Assembly: GCF_001700325.1 (NCBI RefSeq)
Contig: NZ_MATO01000066.1
Location: 1 to 39,554, forward strand
DNA from: Caryophanon latum
GTDB lineage: Bacteria > Bacillota > Bacilli > Bacillales_A > Planococcaceae
Direction: 5' to 3'
DNA: 39,554 nt
Shown: in pieces, positions 9,292 to 18,400 of the stretch
Layout: each line of letters opens with the position of its first letter
Position numbering within the stretch: the stretch's first letter is position 1
Made by a program: the position numbers and the translations under genes
The notes under the pieces: model-generated
What the model was told of the DNA's origin: nothing
The model's database searches: none
The model's input: only the letters and a program-made list of their open reading frames with translations

Positions 9292-9517
9292 CAAGCGTGT
9301 TGATGAGCCATTCAATTGGCAGTTCGCGTCGTGCCGCTCGCTTTATTTCTGCGGTTACTCGTCGCATATAAATTCCTCGGGCTCGGCGGCGAACACGATG
9401 TTAGTCATGAAGGATTCTCGCCGCACGCTTCCTGCCACTATCATGCTGCATTCACTTCCGTCTTGCTACTAAAAACAAGCAATTGAGCTGTATAAAAGTG
9501 GCGTATTAACAGACATG
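9292..9517. repeat. Intergenic dispersed repeat, copy B
   Basis: 9412-9517 matches 48-154 at roughly four bases in five by eye, including TCTCGCCGCACGCT, TGCTGCATTCA, TTGCTACT and TATAAAA. 9292-9366 matches the reverse complement of 291-354. In this copy the two modules sit side by side in the same orientation, unlike copy A. GCGGCGA (9386-9392) and TCGCCGC (9418-9424) can form a hairpin. The element fills the gap between glpD and the yqhY terminator and so would be part of any glpD leader. Function is unknown. Confidence 0.75.
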
Positions 9518-9559
9518 ATTCCTTCCTTCATTTTGTTCCCCTTTTCGCCTTGCATAAAC

Positions 9560-9592
9560 AAAAAAATCGCCTCCTCACTATAAGGAGACGAT
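9560..9592 (-). terminator. Terminator downstream of yqhY
   Basis: ATCGCCTCCT (about 9566-9575) pairs with AGGAGACGAT (9583-9592) with one mismatch. The minus strand continues into a run of seven T. It starts only a few bases after the yqhY stop. Confidence 0.8.
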
Positions 9593-9596
9593 GCGC

Positions 9597-9998
9597 TTAT
9601 TTTACTTCCTCTTGTTCAAATTGAATGCCTGTAATGTGCACGTTTACTTCCGCTGTTTCAATCGACGTCATATTCATGATCGTTTGACGAATATTTGATT
9701 GAATTTCCTTTGCTACTTTCGGAATTGTTGCGCCGTATTTCACTGTGCAATAGACGTCGACAATAATTTTACCTTCTTCTGAAACGTTTGTTTTCACGCC
9801 TTTGCTATGTACCTTTTTGCCAAAGCGCTCTACAACACCTGATGCGAAGTTGCCACGCGTTGCTGCTACACCTTCTACTTCATTTACGGCAATACCTGCG
9901 ATGACTTCAATTACTTCCGGTGCGACTTCAATTTGACCAAGCTCCTCTTTTCCGACCGGTGTTGGTTGTACGAATGATTGTGTAAGCTTTTCAGCCAT
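9597..9998 (-). CDS. yqhY: Asp23/Gls24 family envelope stress protein (YqhY)
   Basis: The 133-residue protein belongs to the Asp23/Gls24 (DUF322) family. The conserved start of the domain, GQIEVAPEVIEVIAGIAVNE, and the VDVYCTVKYGATIP strand are clear. In B. subtilis YqhY lies next to accB-accC and its loss perturbs acetyl-CoA carboxylase control, so the neighbourhood is meaningful, although here a subtilase gene separates it from accC. I prefer the second ATG (9998), which is 9 nt after AGAGAGG; the first ATG abuts that site. Confidence 0.9.
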   Translation of the reverse strand: MAEKLTQSFVQPTPVGKEELGQIEVAPEVIEVIAGIAVNEVEGVAATRGNFASGVVERFGKKVHSKGVKTNVSEEGKIIVDVYCTVKYGATIPKVAKEIQSNIRQTIMNMTSIETAEVNVHITGIQFEQEEVK

Positions 9999-10160
9999 TG
10001 TATTCATCCTCTCTATTTGCTATGCCCATAATTATACTACAAAACGATTCATATATTGAATGAAAACCTTTGTTACATTGAATTTCTTTCCCTTTTTAGC
10101 GATAATAAAAAAAACAACACGCGTGTTCACTGCACGTCTGTTATGAAGGAGCCTTTTACA

Positions 10161-11441
10161 ATGAAACGCCTACTTTTTTCCACTTTACTGTTACTATGCC
10201 CTACTACTGCATATGCGAGCGAGCAAGCTGTCATCGGCGAACAGACGCTTGATTGCAAACACGTCACGTACTTGCAGCATGTCGACATTACAGTTGGCGA
10301 ACAATGCGCTCGTTCGCTACAGCATGCTGAGCCGACACGCACATTTTTTGACGTCGATCCAATTGCAGCGCCACTTTTAACTACGTGGGCGTCGCGTTAT
10401 GCGTTTGCAGCTCCTGCGTACGAGCCACTTCATGAACAAACGATCGCGATTTTAGATACAGGCTTTACAACAAACAGCGGCTGGCTACAATCATTTGTCA
10501 CGCATACGTATGACGTAGTAGCAGGCACGACCGTTACTGACGATACGATTCACCACGGCACAGCAGTCGTCGCGTCAGCCGCTTTAGCGATGCAGCACGC
10601 TCCTGCTGACATCATCGTCATTAAAATCGATCAAAACGGCTCCTTGTCCATTCCAAACATCGTCAAAGGCATCGATTACGCAATCGAGCAAGGTGCAGAC
10701 ATTATTAATATGAGCTTAGGTGGCACGTACATCGACGAGCGCGAGCAACATGCAATCGAAAAAGCACTTGCACAAAACATTACGATTACTGCAGCAGCTG
10801 GCAATGAAGGGCATACGTACAACAAGCTAAACTACCCTGCTTCATACGAAGGTGTACTATCGATCGGCGCAATCGATGAACAACAGCAGCGCGCCAACTT
10901 TTCAAATTACAACGAACAATTATCATTCGTTTTGCCTGGTGCTAGCTTACCACTCATTCAAGACGATCAAATTAACGAAATAAGCGGCACATCGTTTTCA
11001 AGCCCGTTTGCAGCTGGCTTAATCGCAGCACTCCAGCAATATAGCGACGCTTCGTTTGACGTTTTGCACAACGCTTTAAAACGAACTGCCATTGACTTAG
11101 AAAAACCTGGTTACGACATTGCTACAGGCTACGGGCTCATTCATGCAAACGATGCGCTTCAATGGCTTCGCGGTGACGAGCAGCTACTGCGTACAATGAC
11201 AAACCCATTCATTACCGTGACGTTTTCAAACGACGTTTCGCCGAATACAACATTGACACTTTATAAAGATCGTCAAATTGTTGCGACAACGACGACTGTG
11301 ACGAACGATACTGCAACTGTTACACCTGAACATATACTATACAACGAAACGTATATGTTAAAGCTTGACCGCAGCGTGACGAGTGCAGAAGGAGTTGCAC
11401 TAAGTGAACCGATGTACGTACCGATTCAATTTGTACAATAA
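10161..11441 (+). CDS. Secreted subtilisin-like serine protease (S8 family)
   Basis: The 426-residue product starts at an ATG 9 nt after AAGGAG and carries a signal peptide (MKRLLFSTLLLLCPTTAYA). The subtilase catalytic triad is complete: Asp99 in AILDTGF, His132 in HHGTAVVA and Ser278 in SGTSFSSP, with the oxyanion Asn215 in AAAGNEG. After the protease domain (to about residue 340) a beta-rich tail of some 80 residues resembles an Ig-like or fibronectin-type appendage. Two cysteines (32 and 49) lie in the possible pro-region. It runs opposite to its neighbours and splits accC from yqhY, so it looks like an insertion into the conserved cluster. The substrate cannot be told from sequence. Confidence 0.9.
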   Translation: MKRLLFSTLLLLCPTTAYASEQAVIGEQTLDCKHVTYLQHVDITVGEQCARSLQHAEPTRTFFDVDPIAAPLLTTWASRYAFAAPAYEPLHEQTIAILDTGFTTNSGWLQSFVTHTYDVVAGTTVTDDTIHHGTAVVASAALAMQHAPADIIVIKIDQNGSLSIPNIVKGIDYAIEQGADIINMSLGGTYIDEREQHAIEKALAQNITITAAAGNEGHTYNKLNYPASYEGVLSIGAIDEQQQRANFSNYNEQLSFVLPGASLPLIQDDQINEISGTSFSSPFAAGLIAALQQYSDASFDVLHNALKRTAIDLEKPGYDIATGYGLIHANDALQWLRGDEQLLRTMTNPFITVTFSNDVSPNTTLTLYKDRQIVATTTTVTNDTATVTPEHILYNETYMLKLDRSVTSAEGVALSEPMYVPIQFVQ

Positions 11442-11446
11442 AGAAA

Positions 11447-11478
11447 CAGTCCGAGAAATCAAACTCGGGCTTTTTCTT
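11447..11478 (+). terminator. Terminator of the subtilase gene
   Basis: GTCCGAG and CTCGGGC pair around a short loop just after the stop codon and are followed by TTTTTCTTTT on the plus strand. Confidence 0.8.
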
Positions 11479-11504
11479 TTGCGATTTGCTTTCATTACAA
11501 TTTA

Positions 11505-11539
11505 AAAAACCCGCCCTCTACAAGTAGAGAACGGGTTAA
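11505..11539 (-). terminator. Terminator of accB-accC
   Basis: AACCCG-CC-CTCTAC pairs with GTAGAG-AA-CGGGTT, a two-part stem with a small internal loop. The minus strand continues into TTTTTT. It lies 22 nt downstream of the accC stop and converges with the subtilase terminator. Confidence 0.82.
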
Positions 11540-11560
11540 AAGCGAATCAGCTTTCACCGA

Positions 11561-12919
11561 TTATTTTTTTGTGTTTAAAATGTCGTTCTCTTCAAGGAAC
11601 TTCGTGTTGAACTTCGCTGATTTGAACACATCATTGTTCATTAACGCTTGGTGGAAAGGAATCGTTGTGTTAATTCCAGGACCAGCGATGTCGAACTCTG
11701 ATAATGCACGATCCATTTTTGCGATTGCTTCTTCACGTGTATCTGCATGCACGATTAATTTCGCAACCATTGAATCGTAGTAAGGTGGGATTGTGTAGCC
11801 TGGGTATACCGCTGAATCGATACGTACTCCGTAGCCGCCTGGTGCAACGTAAGTCGCTACAGTACCAGCTGATGGCATGAAGTTTTTGTATGCGTTTTCT
11901 GCGTTAATACGGCATTCAATTGCCCAACCGTTAATTTTAATATCTTCTTGTGCGAATGGTAATTTCTCACCAGAAGCGATTTTTAATTGTTGTTGTACAA
12001 GGTCAACACCAGTGATCATTTCTGTTACTGGGTGTTCAACTTGGATACGTGTGTTCATTTCCATGAAGTAGAATTTATCTTCTTGGTAATCGTAAATGAA
12101 CTCGATCGTACCTGCACCTTCGTAGTTACAAGCTTTCGCTGCTTTAACAGCGGCTTCACCCATCTGTGCACGACGCTCTTCAGATAGCGCTGGAGATGGA
12201 GCTTCTTCTACTAGTTTTTGCATACGACGTTGTACTGTACAGTCACGCTCACCTAAGTGAACTACGTTGCCGTGACCGTCTGCAAGTACTTGAATTTCAC
12301 AGTGACGGAAGTACTCGATGAATTTTTCTAAGTAAACACCTGGGTTACCGAAAGCTGCTGCTGCTTCTTTTTGTGTAATTTCGATGCCTTTTACTAAGTC
12401 TTCTTCAGTACGAGCTACGCGGATACCTTTACCGCCGCCGCCTGCTGTTGCTTTAATGATAACTGGGTAACCAATGTTAGCTGCCCATTCTTTACCAGTT
12501 TCGATATCAGGAACGATCCCTGTACCTGGAACTAATGGTACGTTAGCTGCTTCCATCGTGTCACGGGCAACGTCTTTAATACCCATGATTTTGATTGCGT
12601 CAGATGATGGACCGATAAATTTAATGCCTGCATTCTCACAAGCTTCAGCAAATGCTGCGTTTTCCGCTAAGAAACCGTAACCTGGGTGAATCCCATCAGC
12701 ACCAGTTTTTTGCGCTACGCCAAGAACTGCCGGGAAGCTTAAGTAAGAATCTTTTGATAAATGTGGTCCGATGCAATATGCTTCGTCTGCTAATTTCACG
12801 TGTAGTGCATCTGCGTCAGCTGTTGAGTAAACCGCTACCGTTTTGATGCCTAACTCTTTACAAGCACGAATAATACGTACTGCAATTTCACCACGGTTTG
12901 CAATTAAAACCTTTTTCAT
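11561..12919 (-). CDS. accC: Acetyl-CoA carboxylase, biotin carboxylase subunit
   Basis: The 452-residue ATP-grasp enzyme carboxylates the biotin on AccB, the first half-reaction of malonyl-CoA formation. It opens with MKKVLIANRGEIAVRIIRA, and shows HPGYGFLAENA, the glycine-rich ATP loop KATAGGGGKGIRV, the ERDCTVQRRMQKLVEEAPSP block and MNTRIQVEHPVTE. Length is normal. It begins 18 nt after the accB stop with GGAG upstream. In Bacillales accC is followed by yqhY in the same direction; here an opposed protease gene lies between. Confidence 0.97.
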   Translation of the reverse strand: MKKVLIANRGEIAVRIIRACKELGIKTVAVYSTADADALHVKLADEAYCIGPHLSKDSYLSFPAVLGVAQKTGADGIHPGYGFLAENAAFAEACENAGIKFIGPSSDAIKIMGIKDVARDTMEAANVPLVPGTGIVPDIETGKEWAANIGYPVIIKATAGGGGKGIRVARTEEDLVKGIEITQKEAAAAFGNPGVYLEKFIEYFRHCEIQVLADGHGNVVHLGERDCTVQRRMQKLVEEAPSPALSEERRAQMGEAAVKAAKACNYEGAGTIEFIYDYQEDKFYFMEMNTRIQVEHPVTEMITGVDLVQQQLKIASGEKLPFAQEDIKINGWAIECRINAENAYKNFMPSAGTVATYVAPGGYGVRIDSAVYPGYTIPPYYDSMVAKLIVHADTREEAIAKMDRALSEFDIAGPGINTTIPFHQALMNNDVFKSAKFNTKFLEENDILNTKK

Positions 12920-12937
12920 GATGTTTGCAACTCCTTA

Positions 12938-13435
12938 TTAGTTAGCTTTTACTAGGAATAGAGGTTGACCGAATTCTACTAATTGGCCATCTTTTACTAA
13001 AATTTCAACGATTTCGCCTTCGATTTCCGCTTCGATTTCGTTGAATAATTTCATTGCCTCTACGATACATACGATTGATTCGTTGCCTACTTTATCGCCA
13101 ACTTGTACGTATGGTGCTGCGTCTGGAGAAGAAGCTTGGTAGAATGTACCAACCATCGGCGAAGTGATTTTATGTAACTCTGAATCAGCTGCAACCTCTG
13201 CTTTTGGTGCTTCTGGTGCTTTTGGTGCTTCAACTGCTGCAGGTGCCGCTGCTTTTGGAGCTTCTGGAGCTACCGCTGCAGGTGCCGCTGCTTTTGGAGC
13301 TGCTACAGGTGCGTCTACTGCTACGCCGTTTTTCTTAACTTTTAATTTTGCTCCGTCAACTTCGTATACGAACTCGTCTACTGAAGATGTATCTACTAAT
13401 TTGATGATCTCACGAATTTCTTGAATTTTGAACAT
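12938..13435 (-). CDS. accB: Biotin carboxyl carrier protein of acetyl-CoA carboxylase
   Basis: The 165-residue carrier has an N-terminal helical region, a flexible Ala/Pro/Lys-rich linker (about residues 42-85, built of PKAAAPAAV-like units) and a C-terminal biotinyl domain. The biotin-accepting lysine is in [13 protein letters not shown]. It is the first gene of the accB-accC pair. In related spore formers spoIIIAH ends immediately upstream; here the upstream 400 nt is non-coding and leads to a lipoprotein gene on the other strand. Confidence 0.97.
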   Translation of the reverse strand: MFKIQEIREIIKLVDTSSVDEFVYEVDGAKLKVKKNGVAVDAPVAAPKAAAPAAVAPEAPKAAAPAAVEAPKAPEAPKAEVAADSELHKITSPMVGTFYQASSPDAAPYVQVGDKVGNESIVCIVEAMKLFNEIEAEIEGEIVEILVKDGQLVEFGQPLFLVKAN

Positions 13436-13833
13436 GTGCGAACTCTCCTTATGAATAAAAAATGATTACGGTTTCAATTGTACATTGTTTTCTCAAAATT
13501 TAAAATAGTTATCATGAAATTTAGGAAAACTTAACACAAAGTAGAGTGATAAAAACATAAAGAACATGATTTCGTACTGATATATAACAGATTGACGTCA
13601 TTTTGACACAGTTAGCTTGAAAACGCTTTATCAAAGAAAGTTTGTTCACTTTTAAGGTCAGACGTGTCACGTTACAACAATTCGAATAACTTAAACGTAC
13701 AAAAAGCTGTACTACACTGTGTTTTTTCATGAACTGCTGCTTCGGCAAATGGTGCGATGAGCGCTTCAGTGGTAGTTTCGATTATTTCCCTGTACAATGA
13801 ATGCTGATAAACGAAAGGACTGACAAATCAATT
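13436..13833. other. Divergent intergenic region between accB and a lipoprotein gene
   Basis: About 400 nt without a credible gene. It should carry the accBC promoter (minus) and the lipoprotein promoter (plus). A TACAAT box at about 13793 precedes the lipoprotein start but has no good -35. I saw no FapR-like operator. The position corresponds to the end of the spoIIIA operon in sporulating relatives, but no spoIIIAH remnant could be recognised. Confidence 0.4.
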
Positions 13834-14259
13834 ATGAAAAAATGGTTATTACCGCTAATAGCCGCGCTCTTTTTAGCAGCGTGCAGCGACGAAGAAACGA
13901 CACCGACAGACGCGACATCATTTGAAAGCGTCATCGACAACAACGTCATTGACATTTATCCAGTCGATGAGCCGAATGAAGACGTACAAAGTATTATAGA
14001 TATTACAGAGAACACAACATTTGCTTCATTTATTTATAGCATGAGTGATGTTAGCTACTTACTTTTAAATTCGAGCGAGCATGTAAGCATTACAGCTGAC
14101 GATAATGAGCGCGTACTGAGCATTCACCTGACGCGCGGTGAGCAAAAAACGGGCGACATCGAAACCGAGGTGTATGCGGTGTCATTCACTCATACGTACG
14201 ATACAATTAAATTATTTGAAGGCGGCAAAGAAATTCCATTTGACATTTGGACGGAATAA
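13834..14259 (+). CDS. Small lipoprotein of unknown function
   Basis: The 141-residue product begins MKKWLLPLIAALFLAAC, a lipoprotein signal peptide whose lipobox LAAC places the modified cysteine near residue 17. The mature part is acidic (many Asp/Glu), with no family that I recognise. An in-frame ATG at 13801 would put extra residues ahead of the signal peptide and is not favoured, though the spacing from AAAGGA to the chosen ATG is long (about 14 nt). It converges on the nitronate monooxygenase gene with which it shares a terminator. Confidence 0.75.
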   Translation: MKKWLLPLIAALFLAACSDEETTPTDATSFESVIDNNVIDIYPVDEPNEDVQSIIDITENTTFASFIYSMSDVSYLLLNSSEHVSITADDNERVLSIHLTRGEQKTGDIETEVYAVSFTHTYDTIKLFEGGKEIPFDIWTE

Positions 14260-14260
14260 T

Positions 14261-14298
14261 AAAAAAACGGCGAGAGCATTATGCTTTTCGCCATTTTT
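14261..14298. terminator. Bidirectional terminator between lipoprotein and monooxygenase genes
   Basis: GGCGAGAGCAT (14269-14279) pairs with ATGCTTTTCGCC (14281-14292) with a G-U pair and a bulge. It is flanked by seven A on the left and five T on the right, so it can serve both convergent genes. Confidence 0.75.
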
Positions 14299-14303
14299 CA
14301 TGC

Positions 14304-15299
14304 TTACACACCTAAGCGCGCTAGCACCTCTTCAATTGTCGTCGCTTCGCATAAATAACCGCGTTCCCCAACCCATATCGATAAAAACTCTGGGCGCTTT
14401 TGAACGGTTGCGGCCGCGCGAATCGCCTTCGTTAAATCATTTTGAAGTGGATACGGTGCAACGACCTTCCCTTTCATATACTCAACGAACTCATTTTTCA
14501 CCCCACGCGCCATTTTACCTGAAAATGCTTTCGTATAGACAGTATTGTTGTGCGTTAAACGCTTAATTTCAAGCTTCACAATATCTGGTGTTTCGCATTC
14601 GTCTGTAATGAGAAATGCCGAGCCTACCTGTACATAATCAGCACCGTCTGCCGTTAAGTCTGCAACGTCACGCGCATCAATAATACCACCTGCTGCGATA
14701 ATTGGAATGCTCACCGCTTCTTTAATTGCACGCACTAAGTCGCGCGTAGCATGGTACTCATTTTGATCCGTAAAGGACCCGCGATGACCACCCGCTTCCT
14801 TTCCTTGCGCCACGACGTACTGACAGCCTGCTTGCTCTACTGACTTAGCCTCTTCTACCGTCGTCGCTGTGCCAATGACCGTCATGCCTGCATCAAATAA
14901 ACGTTGCAGCACACTTTGCTCTGGTAAACCGAACGTAAACGATACGATTGGCACTTGCTCCTCGATAATGACATCTATTTGATTTGAAAAAATTTCAGTC
15001 GATGTGACACGCTGTACATGGTTAACGTTTAACTGCTCGTAAATTGGTAATAGCGCCTGCTTCGCCTGTTGCAACACATTAATGTCAATGCGTGGCTCTT
15101 CTTGTATAAATAAATTTACTTGAAACGGTTTTGTCGTTTGCTGTTTTACTGCTTGAATAAACTCGCGCGTTTGCGGGCCATTTAAATAACCTGCTCCTAC
15201 TGATCCTAAAATCCCTGCGTTACTGCACGCTGCCACAAATGATGGTGTCGTAACTCCTGCCATCGGTGCTTGAATAACTCGTTTGTCGATTTGTAACAT
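14304..15299 (-). CDS. Nitronate monooxygenase (FMN-dependent, NPD family)
   Basis: The 331-residue protein is a TIM-barrel flavoenzyme of the 2-nitropropane dioxygenase family. Seen motifs are IQAPMAGVTTPSFVAACSNAG at the N-terminus (usual start of the barrel), AQGKEAGGHRG with the catalytic histidine, PIIAAGGI and ADYVQVGSAFL for phosphate binding. Such enzymes detoxify nitronates (for example propionate 3-nitronate); some relatives are enoyl-ACP reductases (FabK), so the exact substrate is open. GAGAGGGG stands upstream of the ATG. It lies between the giant adhesin and accB, where spoIIIA genes are found in sporulating relatives. Confidence 0.88.
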   Translation of the reverse strand: MLQIDKRVIQAPMAGVTTPSFVAACSNAGILGSVGAGYLNGPQTREFIQAVKQQTTKPFQVNLFIQEEPRIDINVLQQAKQALLPIYEQLNVNHVQRVTSTEIFSNQIDVIIEEQVPIVSFTFGLPEQSVLQRLFDAGMTVIGTATTVEEAKSVEQAGCQYVVAQGKEAGGHRGSFTDQNEYHATRDLVRAIKEAVSIPIIAAGGIIDARDVADLTADGADYVQVGSAFLITDECETPDIVKLEIKRLTHNNTVYTKAFSGKMARGVKNEFVEYMKGKVVAPYPLQNDLTKAIRAAATVQKRPEFLSIWVGERGYLCEATTIEEVLARLGV

Positions 15300-15417
15300 A
15301 GTTCTGCCCCTCTCTCTTTACATATTATTGTACGCTACTCCGACGAATCTGTGTATAAATTCAACCACTTTCCGCTACGCTTTTTCATATTTTTTTGCGC
15401 TTTTGCATAATAAATAA

Positions 15418-15455
15418 GAAAACAGCGAATGGAATGAGTCCATTCACTGCTTCCT
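15418..15455 (-). terminator. Terminator of the giant adhesin gene
   Basis: CAGCGAATGGA (15423-15433) pairs with TCCATTCACTG (15439-15449), an 11-bp stem with one G-U pair. On the minus strand it continues into TTTTCTTATTT. It is 11 nt beyond the stop codon. Confidence 0.8.
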
Positions 15456-15460
15456 ACTCG

Positions 15461-18400
15461 TTAGCTAAGCTTACGACGTCGATACATAACGATTGCTGCA
15501 ATTAAGACTAATAACGCACCTGCAACAGTTAACATCGCCGTTGATTGAACATTCGTTTGCGGTAATGTTGCCGTTGTTGTTGTCGTCGTTGTTCCACTTG
15601 GGAGTGCTGTCGTCGTTACTGCTGGCTTCGTTGTTGTTGTCGTCGATGGGTAATACGTCGTCGTGCCACCTGCTGTAGACGATGTCGTCGTACCTGGACG
15701 CGTCGTTGTTACTGTACCTGTCGTTGATCCACCACTGTTCGGTGTTGAAATGCTACCTCCACCTGTGCTCGAGCTTCCTCCACCAGTCGTAATATTGGAG
15801 TTAGTCCCGCCTCCTGTGTTGCCACCCGTTCCTGGAGTTGAAGTGTTTCCTCCTCCTCCTGTGTTGCCGCCCGTTCCTGGAGTTGAAGTGTTTCCTCCTC
15901 CTCCTGTGTTGCCACCCGTTCCTGGAGTTGAAGTATTTCCTCCGCCTCCTGTGTTGCCGCCCGTTCCTGGAGTTGAAGTATTTCCTCCTCCTCCTGTGTT
16001 GCCGCCCGTTCCTGGAGTTGAGTTATTTCCTCCGCCTCCTGTGTTGCCACCCGTTCCTGGAGTTGGCGAACTAGGGTCTGGATTGCCACCGTTATTGTTA
16101 CCTGAACCATCCGTATTTGGATCTCCACCGCCACCGATGTTCCCACCACTTGGCAATGGACTATTCAGCGCTGTAAACGTAAACGTTGCATTATCTTGAA
16201 TCGTTACTGATGCTAACTCCATATTTAAACGGTAACCTGCTGGTGCAATGACTTCTTTTAATGTGTACGTGCCTGCTGGAATGTTTGCTACAGTTGCTTG
16301 ACCTGTCGCATTCGTAATGAGCGTGTACGTATTCACACCGTTTGATAATTCAAATGCTGCACCTGCTAATCGTTTGCTCGCATTCGTCGCATCGACTTTC
16401 ACAAGCATGAACGTGCCGACTTTTTGTTGCGCGACGTTCGTTGCTGTTAGCTCAGTCATTTCATTTGCGCGAATTTGTACGGTCGTTACTTGTGGATCTA
16501 ATACATAACCTGTTGGTGCAACAATTTCACGCACTGTGTAATTACCCGCTTCTACATTTCGTGCAATTGCTTCACCGTTCGCATTCGTCTCTAACGTAAT
16601 TGTCGTCACACCGTTTGATAATTCAAACTTCGCACCTGCTAATCGCAATGAACGATTCGCATTATCGACTTTAATGATTTTAAACTCGCCGTTTACAACA
16701 GCGCGTGTGTTTTCAACAATTACTCGTGCTGTGCCATTTGCTGTCACCGTAACAATTGTTTCACGGTTCGTTGCAACATAGCCTGTTGGTGCTTTATCTT
16801 CTACTAATCGATACACGCCTGGCTGTACGTTTTGCACCGTCGCAATACCGCTGCCGTTCGTTGGACCAACTTTATATGACTGTTGATCGTTATAAAGCGT
16901 GAACTCGGCACCTGCTAATGCACCTTTTGTCGTCGCATCGATTTTCGTCACTTCAACTGTGCCAACTGGTGGCGGCGGTACAACAACGGCTATGTTTGTA
17001 AACGTCAGCTCAGTCGTTTTACCTGCCTCAATCGTCACAACTTTCGGTACGCTGTTTAACACGTAGCCGCTCGGTGGTGAAATTTCCGTCACGATGTAGC
17101 TACCTGCTGCTAAATTCGTCACTACTGCTTCACCGCTCGCATTCGTTTCAAACGGAATTGTCGTTGTGCCATTTGAAATTTGGAATACTGCACCTGCTAA
17201 ACGGGCATTCGTTGCTGCATCAACTTTCGTCAGCTTGAAGTTACCTGCTTGTTTCACATTGTACATTGTTACTCGTGTTGTCTTATCGCTTTCGATTGTG
17301 AACTTCACTGGCTGTTGATCTAACACGTAACCATTTGGTGCTTTCGTTTCTGTTAACGTGTACTCGCCTGGTGGTAAATTATTCAGAATCGACGTACCAT
17401 TTGCGTTTGTCGCGCCAACTTTATACTCAATGCTGCCGTTTGATACGACAAACTCTGCTCCTACTAATAGCGTATTCGTTCCTTGCTCTAGCTTCGTTAC
17501 TTCTAGTGAACCGTTTGGTGGTGGTACTTGTGTGTTTTTCACTACTACTTTAAACGTTTCACCTGAGCTAATTTTCACAACGATTGGCTTATCATCGAGC
17601 ACGTAGCCTGCTGGTGCCTTCGTTTCTGTTAACGTATAGTTGCCGACTGGTAAATCGGTAATGATCACTTGACCATCTGCACCTGTTGTTACTTTCGTGC
17701 TTTCTTGATTGTTTTCACTTACAAGCGTAAACTCCGCGTCTGCTAAAAATGCATTCGTTTCAGCATCTACTTTTGTAATTGCTAGTTGACCTGGTGGTAG
17801 CGGCTCTTTGTCATTTGCTGCATTAATGATCACGCTTAACTGCTCTTCCGTAATCGCAAACGTCCAAGGCTCTGCTGCTAACACGTAGCCTGCTGGTGCT
17901 AGTATTTCAACGAACTGGTATTCACCAAGTGGTAAGTCCATCGCTGAAATTTGACCATTGTCATTTGTTGTTAATACATTTCCAAAATCAACATACGTGC
18001 CATTTTGTTTTATTTGTAACTTAAACGTCGCACCTTGTAACGCTTTTTGTGCATCTGCGCGATCGATTTTCGTTAAAATAACGCTACCTGTTGGCGGCTC
18101 TTTTTCCGTGAATGTTGTCACTGGACACGGATTTTCAGGTGTACCTGGTGTAATCGTTAGCTCGCCAATTTCCTTATCTTTATCATCTGTTACCGTATAG
18201 TTACCTGGTGTTGTCGTTAATGGAATTTTGTCTACTGGTACTTTTTCGCCATTAATCGTAATTGTGCTGCCTGGTGGTAACTGTGGTGTTGGAACAAATT
18301 CCTTGTCACATACTGGCGCTGGTGGTGATATATGCGTCACCGTTGTCTCACAGTTAACTGTGCGATCTACAGTTATTGGATCATCATACGTCACACCCGT

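Noticed and set aside
13521-13748. 75-codon frame on the minus strand upstream of accB
   Set aside because: No ribosome-binding site, no recognisable protein, and it covers the expected promoter region.
15790-16075. Regular 45-bp repeats that could be mistaken for a CRISPR array
   Set aside because: Repeats are contiguous with no unique spacers, remain in frame with the adhesin and encode a Gly-rich linker; no cas genes are nearby.
15663-16199. Proline/valine-rich open frame opposite the 45-bp repeats
   Set aside because: It is a repeat-driven shadow of the Gly-rich coding strand; no start site or family supports it.
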